A stretch of DNA of 64,000 nt, from positions 8,427,501 to 8,491,500 of the forward strand of contig CAJFCV020000005.1 in the NCBI GenBank assembly GCA_904066235.2. The letters run 5' to 3'. Origin of the DNA: Bursaphelenchus xylophilus (lineage: Eukaryota > Nematoda > Chromadorea > Rhabditida > Aphelenchoididae). The translations under genes and the position numbers were made by a program. The notes under the pieces are model-generated. The model saw only the letters and a program-made list of their open reading frames with translations, searched no databases and was not told the origin of the DNA. The first letter of the stretch is position 1, and each line of letters opens with the position of its first letter. This document shows, piece by piece, positions 56,481 through 64,000 of this stretch.

Positions 56481-57279
56481 TATCAACAGAAAATAAAATT
56501 TGGAAGTCTGACTTTATGACCATTGGTTTTTAAACCGTTAAAGTTTATCGGGAACACCCGGCAAATAATATAATAACCTGCAGAATACGCGTTTTTTGAG
56601 TTTTTGCTTTCGCTCCCGTCTTAAAAATTCATCATACTACAAAACTCTGAAATTCAATTCATCACATGCCCGAGCTGCTGTCGAATGCGCATAACAACAA
56701 TGCCACATTAATTTTATGGGAGGAGTGGGGGCAAACAGGAGAAAAGTGAGGGTGTATGAACGTGGCTACAGGGGGAAAAACGGGGGATTCTCAAAGTGCA
56801 GGTACTACAATATATCGCTTTCTCAGAAGTGCGTAGACTTTTTTTACAGTGCACTTTACTTCTTTTTGCACTTTGCAGTTGTTTTCGGGCCTGCGACACA
56901 GTTGAAAACAGCGTTGCACAGTGCAAAAAGCCATGCTAAAAAAGGTCTATGAAAAGGCGTAGTATTTGATTTTGATGAAATTAAAACACATTGAGTTTAA
57001 GTTGTACAAATAAATTGCTAATTTTTTAAACCGCGTTACGCAGAAACCGCTAAAAAAATTTTTTATTTTAAATAAATTTAAAAAATTTGAGCTTCTCATT
57101 TCCCGCCAAAAATTTCAAATTGAAAAATGTCAAAAAAAATCAATATTAATAATGCATAAAATAAAAAAATATTTTTTTCACCTGTATAAAAAATATTTCA
57201 TTTTCTTCTGAACTTTTCATTTTCCCGGCTTGAATTTTTCGAAAATAAATTCTCCCGCCAAAATTAAAAAATCTCACAC
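56481..57279. other. Intergenic host DNA with one motif singleton
   Basis: AT-rich. One GCACAGTGC core at 56916-56924 and a partial ACAGTGCAC near 56850. No gene recognised. Confidence 0.5.
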
Positions 57280-58288
57280 GGGAAGTACTCCAAGTGCGAC
57301 GCTCAGATTTTCTTTACAAGGAAAGTACTTCTATGGGGTGTGGAATTACCGGTCGAGATATATATCAAAAAAATCGCAAAAATTTTCTGATTCAGAATAT
57401 ATATAAATTAGCTGCCTAATTTTGGTCTATCAGCGAGTTTTTTCAATAAATGTTTCTCTCGAGGAAAAAATCTGCGGCAACAAAAGCGCGCTCGGTCTCT
57501 TCCTTCGGAAGAGAGCGGTGTGGCCGAGTGGTTAGAGCGCTGGGTTGGAAATCCGGGGAAACGGGTTCGATTCTTTTTGCCACACTAGAACCCATTTTTT
57601 ACATTGGAACTACTTTTAAGGTGTAGTTGTAATCCAATTTGATATTTTAAGGCTTGTCATGGCCTCAGAATTTAGTTTAGCATAAAACAAATTTTTTTTA
57701 TTGGTAAAAACACGGTCAAAAAGACACTTGCATGGTGTCGCGAGAAAACTTCTGAGGACAAAAACATGTCATTAGACCAAAATTAGGCAGCTAATTTATA
57801 TATATTCTGAATCAGAAAATTTTTGCGAATTTTTTGATATATATCTCGACCGGTAATTCCACACCCCATAGAAGTACTTTCCTTGTTAAATTTTGCACTC
57901 GCGTTGGACTAAATATCAATTCCTGAAAGTTTTAGCTCGCCCTTTCCTGCGGCCGCCGAGATATTGAACGGTTTTAGCCGCAGAGAGAGCATGCAAAACG
58001 TGGAGATCGGTCAGAAAGAAAAACGCCTTTTGGCCATAACTTTGGTAGTTTCGCGCGCAAAAGTTTGATTTTTTGTAGGAACGTCATCCTTTACGGTAGA
58101 AATAGGCATGAAACTTTCCGTGCTGAAATTCGGCAAAAAGTCCTAAATTTTGGCCGACTTTCGTTCTAAAAATCTCGGTTGTTTCTGCAAAGCGCGAGTT
58201 AGGATTCTCGCATATTTCTTAGAAAAAATTATTCTAAATTTGTGCCAAGTTTCCCCAAAATCTGAGCGTCGCACTTGGAGTGCTTCCC
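57280..58288. mobile_element. Nested foldback element, about 1.0 kb
   Basis: Outer inverted repeats of 32 bp (57280-57311 and 58257-58288), with one mismatch, contain CTCCAAGTGCGACGCTCAGA. Inside is a second, longer inverted repeat of 114 bp (57316-57429 and 57773-57886) containing TACTTCTATGGGGTGTGG and TACCGGTCGAGATATATATC. The inner element's left arm lies only 4 bp from the outer left arm, so either one element inserted beside the end of another, or the structure is a single composite. The loop of the inner repeat carries a tRNA-like sequence. Confidence 0.8.
57518..57585 (+). tRNA. tRNA-Ser-like sequence, probably degenerate
   Basis: The acceptor strands GTGTGGC and GCCACAC pair perfectly over 7 bp. 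The A-box-like GGCCGAGTGGTTAGAGC and the B-box-like GGGTTCGATTC are present. The anticodon loop reads TTGGAAA, giving anticodon GGA (Ser), but the stem has G-T pairs. The TpsiC stem is poor (ACGGG against CTTTT) and the long variable arm expected for tRNA-Ser is missing; total length is 68 nt. It may be a tRNA-derived sequence in the foldback element rather than a working tRNA. Confidence 0.45.
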
Positions 58289-58708
58289 CTCTCAGTCAAT
58301 TCAGCAAATCGCTGCATCCAGGTGTAAAGTTTACAAGAGCCACGTTCATTAATTTTTTATAATTTCCCCTTGGGACAAACTCTCGACCGGCGCTCCAACG
58401 CTTTCCAATGTTTTTGCCGCTAATATTGCCTAAGGGCATCATAAGAAGAACCCGAACACTACACACAACATTGTTCCAATTGGCGTCATTTTACACATCA
58501 AAGCGAAGTTTTACCATTTTGTTTTGAGCTGGTACTTTTTTTTATTTCTTAATATCAAGTATAATACAAAATGGCCTTTCAGCGCGTAATATTCGTATAA
58601 AGCTGGTAAAATATAGACTCCTGATTACAGAGTGCCCATTTTCCTCCGCTTCCCCGCAAATTACCCTGTAATTTTATCAGTTTCTGTAATGCTATTATAA
58701 TTGCCATT

Positions 58709-58883
58709 GCACGGTGCGAAGACCCTTTTTTAAGCACAGTGCGGCCATTGCAAAACCTCATTTTGTGCTTTTTGCACAGTGCGATCATCATTTTTGCCTG
58801 TTCTTGCCACTGCACTGTGCACACACCTTCTTTTTCGATGTCGCACAGTGCAAAATCAATTTTTCTTTTCTTTTGCACGGTGC
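58709..58883. repeat. Cluster 2 of GCAC-N-GTGC palindromes (6 copies)
   Basis: Cores start at 58709, 58734, 58774, 58812, 58843 and 58875; spacing 25-40 bp. A singleton follows at 59196. Confidence 0.92.
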
Positions 58884-59990
58884 GAGACAACCTTCGCTGT
58901 TTTATTACTATTTGTTTTAAATTGCCACGCAATCTGGACAACATGCGATGATTTTCTCATTTTACACTGAATTCTATTCATCGAGACAAACAACTATAAA
59001 ATATTTGAGCTCCAAAGTCGCAAAAAATTGCAAAATTAATATTTTTTTCAGTTTTTTAGTAAATAGAGAAAAATTTGATTTTTCTCGCCAATCGCAAGCT
59101 GAGAATTTACTACTTGTTTTGGCAAGCAATGTCATATACTTGTGCCAATTTTTGTCCCAAATCTTCGACCTTTTTTGCAACAAACATAATGTTTTGCACA
59201 GTGCGTTCTTTACAACAATCTTGTTTTTGTTGTACCTCGAAAGCCCTTCAAATTGTAATCCTACCGTAACCTTGCGAGACAAAGCAGCAATTATCTCTCC
59301 ATTTTCTCTCGATTCCACGTACTTTCGCGCTGCTTTCTAACCCCGCCTCGGGGCATTCTCAATCCAGAAAAAAGGGGGCGGAGCCTGCGAAGAGGCCTTG
59401 AAACTGCGAAGATAATATGTCTAAAATAGTTTTTGATGAGACTGGATGAGGTGGTGTCAATTTCCTCAACATATTCGGAGGCCATTTGGACGTATGCAAA
59501 AGGCATAACAAGTTGTCAGACTTGTGTTATTCGTTTCGGAAGCCGGAAGAGTAAAACGGGCCAATTAAGCGGGTTCGCGCGGTGCAATATAGATCAAAAC
59601 AAGTTGTATATGCGGTATGGGAGGTGTATTTTCAGTTTATTACAATTTTGGAGACATTTTAGAGATGTGTTGTTTTTCAGATTTTTCGAAATTTTTTGAT
59701 TTTTTTGATGAAATATCGTCTTGTATAGAATTATAATTACCATATTACCCGTATTTTAACTGCTCTATATGTTCTACAGTCAGTCCGCGAATTTTTTTGA
59801 GTTTTTTTGTATATTCTTTGTTTTTTATTGCGATTATTACTTTCTGCGTGTCCGTGAAATTTCACAAACTTGTTTTTATTGCTACATTCCCTTGTTTTTC
59901 AGACACTACACCCTATTTGTCCTGAGGAGAAATCACCAAAGATCATCTCAAACTACTCCCGAAAGGGTTAATCTTCCCAGAAATCACACC

Positions 59991-62731
59991 ATGATCTCTT
60001 CAATTTTGGTCGTCTGCACAGTGCTTGCAAGCAGCGTCATTGGGAAGCCGATGGTATCTTCGGAACAGGGTAGGTGTTTACTCTGGCATCCCGAAAGTCT
60101 CGAAATGTCATGGGATTATTGCAGTAAGAATAGGAGAAAGTCATGAGATTCCTGTCGCAGCGGATTAGTCGGGACGAATATGTAAACTTTACGCTATTAT
60201 TATACTATTTACAACCCGTTTTGATCCGGTAATTGTTTCGAAATAGCGTCTGCACTGTGCAGTGGGACGATTGCACTGTGCAAAAAATCATTTGGATTTT
60301 TGCACAGTGCAGACTGCTCACTTGTTTTGTCGCCACCGCACGGTGCAATCGGCTCTGTTCATTGCACAGTGCAAGCATCTCATTGCACAGTGCAAACCCT
60401 CTTTTTGCACAGTGCAATCATTCTTTTTTGGGCTTGGCTGTCGCAGCCGCACAGTGCAATAACCTCACCTCTCTCTTGCACAGTGCAGCCTCTCTCATTC
60501 TACCGTAACATCTGAAACTTGTTCTTCGTAACGTCCAATTTGAATTTTTGGTCTTCGCGGGAGTCTGTAATTAACAAGTATTTACCGTTTACTACTCGGA
60601 ATGGAAGCCTCTAATCCTTTGGGGAACTGATTTTAATTGACCAAAACACAACATGACTAGCACTTTGAACCACACATGACAGTTTCCTGGTAGTTAGGAG
60701 TGATTCTTGGCCGCATGGATAAATAGGACTTGATTTTAAAAGTGCGTTTTACGTCTTACTCACTTTTTATTTGAGGTCATTGCACAGTGCCAGGTTCCAG
60801 TGGGACCGCACCGTGCGATGTGGTTTGTTCACTGCACTGTGCCGTTTCCAAATTTTGTTGCACCGTGCGATCGAAAAAGATTGCACTGTGCAATCTCGCG
60901 GCCATTTCTAGCGACATTCGCTTCTGTTTACTGCACAGTGCAGTTCTTTCCGTCTTATGGCGTTTTCCCCGACTGCACAGTGCAGTCATTTTTGTTTTGC
61001 ACGGTGCGGCTCATTTTTCCTTTCAAGCTCAATTTTTTTAACAAATTGCCCATTTTTTACGCAAATTCCTCACCGTATCGCCCTCCCTAACCCAATTACA
61101 TCCGAATCACCTTGGCTGATTGTATTATCCTGCTTTTCATTAGCCAAATTGCATAATCCACGCTGTAATTGGCTTATCTTTCGAGGCCGATTACATTTAT
61201 GCTACAATTACAATAGTCGGCGATTAGCCGCCAACATGATTGTTCTGATACGGCGCTATTGCGTGCATATGACGCTGAATTAAGCCACTGGCTAAGCGGG
61301 TTAATCCAAAATTCCATTTTTTTCGATTATGCCGACCTTTATATTTAATGGTATACGGTAGAGATACGTGGGGCTCTCCAGCATCTTAGCAATGCCTTTT
61401 GCACTCCAATTTATGACAGATTACTATAGCAACAGCTCGTTCTACTCTAGTAACAACCCATTTCTTCCAAAAAACGTCAAAAATAGCGCTGTCTTGACGT
61501 CAATTATAGAAAGTTCCGCTTCTATTAAAAAACCAGCACTACTGTCTGTACTATATATAGCAGGCTGGGGTGGTTTTAAATAAACAATTAGTAGGCTGAA
61601 ACTGCAAAACAATAATTTATTCAACACACGGCGCTAATTCAACTTCCGGAGGTAATTTTGCACACGCGGATGGATGAGGGTGTTTGGGAACTGTGACACA
61701 AATTACGTGGCCTTCTTTAAAAAGGGATAGTGCATGTTTCAGCGTTTGAAATTGACTGTCTACTGAACTTTGAGCATTTCTGGGCAGTAAGGTCAAAATT
61801 TGATGACTTAAATTTGAAGGCTTGTTGTAAAAAGGTTTTTGTTTTGCGAGCAATGCACTCTTTAGTGTTTGATACAGACATCTTGGGCTACAACCTCGCA
61901 TGTCTTTCATTTACGCACTTTACCCGCGTCAGCAGCAATTTCAAGTTCAATACCAGCTAGTACAATACAAATTTTCAGACGTTTTAAGCTTTTTTCTCTT
62001 GCTAGAAAAACTGTAGTTTAATTTTTTAACCATATAGAGGTAGATCGTACCCGTCTGTGTCTAAAATCATCTCTATGAATCCTTTGGACCCGAGACCGGA
62101 AGGAACTCATCAAAAATTCGAGATTATTTGCATTTCCCCACCGAAGATTCCCTAAAATTCATCTCCATAGGGGCCATATGGACAAATGCATGGGTTTTAA
62201 TATTCCGAAACTTTGTTTGTGTATTTGTCTGGGGTTTGCAAAAAAAATTGGGCGTCAGATTCGGGGGATTGAAGATATTTTATTAATATTATAGTAGTCT
62301 GAAGTCATGAAAACAACACAGCTGCAAGATTGAGAATAATTTACGTATTTGTCTATCATTCCAGAGGGGGTGACATTTTATACGAACAAAAAATATTTCA
62401 AAATTCCCAATTTTAATATGCAAATTTTTCAGACACACAAAAACTCTACGCCCTCGCAGAACTCCTGGAAGCCGAGGAAGTCGCTCACAAGCTGGAAGAG
62501 CGTCTGCGCGACAGCCTAGTCCATCATGACGCAGAGAATTTGGCAGACGCCCTGGATCGCCTAAATTACCCCGAAAAAGTGGAGAAAGATGGACAACGGG
62601 CACTCTTCAAACCGATGAAAGTCGTGGACGACTCCAAGAACAGCCAATACTCGCTACAGTTCCTGGACAAGCGATCCAAAAACTTTCTGAAGTTGGCCAA
62701 TCAAGCGGCCCGAGGCTTTGGACGCAAATAA
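59991..62731 (+). CDS. Probable neuropeptide-like precursor (2 exons)
   Basis: Exon 1, 59991-60069, encodes a signal peptide (MISSILVVCTVLASSVIG, cleavage before KP). Exon 2, 62433-62731, joins in phase (1+2 nt) through a GTAGGT donor and a TTTTTCAG acceptor; the product is 125 aa. The middle is helical and acidic (LEAEEVAHKLEERLRDSL). The C-terminus has a dibasic site in FLDKR and ends ANQAARGFGRK. Cleavage after KR and amidation at G-R-K would release a 15-residue peptide, SKNFLKLANQAARGF-amide. One peptide at the very end of a short precursor is common for nematode neuropeptides, but I do not recognise the family. TTTTTCAG at about 59895-59902 could be a trans-splice acceptor 90 bp before the ATG. 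AATAAA overlaps the stop codon. The 2363-bp intron holds two motif clusters; extra exons in it cannot be excluded. Confidence 0.65.
60252..60486. repeat. Cluster 3 of GCAC-N-GTGC palindromes (9 copies, intronic)
   Basis: Cores start at 60252, 60273, 60302, 60338, 60364, 60384, 60407, 60449 and 60478. Most have the A/T centre with T and A flanks. An isolated relative, GCACAGTGC at 60016-60024, lies in exon 1 of the host gene and is part of its coding sequence. Confidence 0.93.
60782..61007. repeat. Cluster 4 of GCAC-N-GTGC palindromes (8 copies, intronic)
   Basis: Cores start at 60782, 60808, 60834, 60860, 60883, 60933, 60974 and 60999. The first four are exactly 26 bp apart. Confidence 0.93.
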
Positions 62732-62831
62732 ATGATGACGTTTTGATGACAATTGACGAAAAAAATATTTTTTTTGATATTCGAAATTGTAGTCTACATT
62801 AGGATCCGTTTTTTGTCTCTGAACCGTCTTT

Positions 62832-63165
62832 GCACCGTGCGATGGGCTTTTGTGATCGCGCGATGCGGAAATGCACTGTGCGATGAGAAACAAATTCTCT
62901 GCACTGTGCAATGAAATGACCTCTTCAATGCACTGTGCACCCGCACTAACGGTCATTTGTCGCTGAAAAAAACGTGCGATTTCTGGTCGCAAAGTTTGTC
63001 GCACAACGCAACTCTCATTTCACTGTGCGGTTTTCCCACGGAACGCACGGTGCAGTCAAAATCACATCTTTTTGCGAAATTTGTCGCTGAACGCCAAACG
63101 CACTGTGCAATGGTCCGGCCTCTCCATTGCACAGTGCAAAAAACAAAAATTTTTTCGCACAGTGC
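62832..63165. repeat. Cluster 5 of GCAC-N-GTGC palindromes (8 full copies)
   Basis: Cores start at 62832, 62873, 62901, 62930, 63045, 63100, 63129 and 63157, with a partial TCACTGTGC near 63020. The cluster begins about 100 bp after the stop codon of the neuropeptide-like gene. Confidence 0.92.
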
Positions 63166-64000
63166 GGCTTCAAGATCTCTTGTGTAATCGTTGTAAATGC
63201 AGTTGCAAACATACAATGACCATCTGATCTCACTAATATTGTCTATTTCTCATCATTTTATCACTTTCCGCGCACTCTTTCATCAGCTTCTCCTCAATTT
63301 CGAATATTTTTTGTCGATTTGTCATCATGAAAGTGCGGTAAAGACTGTTTATCGAATTTTTTGATGTTTTTTTTTGTAGTTGCTGCCAGATCCACCTCGA
63401 GATTTCAAGAACAAAAATTTCGATTTACAAAAAAAATTTGAGATTTCCAAAATTTTGTCACAGTCCTTTTGCCGCACTCTGATACCCAAAACTATTTAAT
63501 AATTACTGCTTACCCTCCCCACACCTCCATCGTTTGTTTTACCGCGCATTCTCCACCAGAGACGCATGTAAAAATGCCGGTTTGAAAGAGAATTGTAATT
63601 ACTGTTATTAAGTATTTTTTATATTCGAATGTAGAGAAACCAGCTGTTAATGCTATAAATCTTGTTACGCCTCGAGGGCAGGAATAAAATAACATGTGAA
63701 GATTGGATTACTGGATAATATATTATGCGAAAACATGAAATTTTTGTAGGCAAATTGGATAAAACAATTGTCTGTAGTCGCATTGAAAAAAGTGGAATTT
63801 TGTTCTTATTTTTTTGGAATTTATGACGTCCATATATAAATGAGAGGTCAAAAAATAGATATTTTTATATTTTGGCCCCAAAAATCTCAGAGTAATTTGA
63901 AAAAAACAGGAAATTTTTCGTTTTTCCAAAAATAAATTGTGCAAAAATTATCCAAAAAACTATGAGGCTCGGTAAAAATTTGGAATAAAATTCCTGAGGC
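63166..64000. other. AT-rich host DNA to the window end
   Basis: Short frames only; no gene, repeat or RNA recognised. Confidence 0.5.

Noticed and set aside
47814..63165. CRISPR-like arrays (short palindromes with about 25-40-bp spacers)
   Set aside because: Cores are only 9 bp, vary at the centre, spacing is irregular, no cas genes are present and the surrounding DNA is eukaryotic.

Overview
The window looks like nuclear DNA of a nematode. The coding parts carry very short introns (34-65 bp) with GTAAGT-type donors and pyrimidine-rich TTTCAG/TTTTAG acceptors. The flanks are AT-rich with Tc1/mariner-like inverted-repeat elements, and a truncated tRNA-Gly(GCC) is present. I cannot fix the genus.

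Layout. (1) 1-1858 and 16211-36046 are one tandem satellite (unit about 158-159 bp, two main monomer types) split by an insertion. (2) 1865-16204 is a 14,340-bp Maverick/Polinton, a virus-like self-synthesising DNA transposon, with 614/615-bp terminal inverted repeats and an exact 6-bp target duplication (TATACT). (3) 36047-64000 is host DNA, mostly without recognisable genes. It holds several inverted-repeat elements, a probable neuropeptide-like gene (59991-62731), and repeated clusters of a 9-bp odd palindrome, GCAC-N-GTGC.

Maverick gene order, left to right: a 4-exon gene with an acidic tail (+), FtsK/HerA packaging ATPase (+), a TATA-binding-protein homologue (-), a basic glycine-rich virion-type protein (+), major capsid protein (+), a conserved small basic protein (+), a 12-residue-repeat protein (+), a small membrane protein (+), adenain-like cysteine protease (+), protein-primed DNA polymerase B with seven exons (-), a 90-residue leader ORF (-), minor capsid (penton-type) protein (+), and DDE integrase (+). 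Polymerase and integrase would replicate and insert the element; capsid proteins, ATPase and protease would build a particle.

The most unusual feature is a possible private promoter system. The element encodes a complete two-repeat TBP in which all four DNA-intercalating phenylalanines and the TFIIB-contact stirrup are kept. The first exon lies behind a 35-bp intron and is easily missed. An octamer TATTTAAG (one copy with one mismatch) stands 34-71 bp before the start codon of every independently started rightward gene, and before the TBP gene itself. I see no such box in the sense orientation before the polymerase. This suggests an element-encoded TBP with cognate late promoters and possible autoregulation.

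Second in interest are the GCAC-N-GTGC clusters (about 45 copies in five clusters plus singletons, spaced about 20-45 bp), which also occur inside a TA-flanked mobile element. The polymerase gene has one clear defect: the last intron, which splits the catalytic DTD motif, ends in GG instead of AG.
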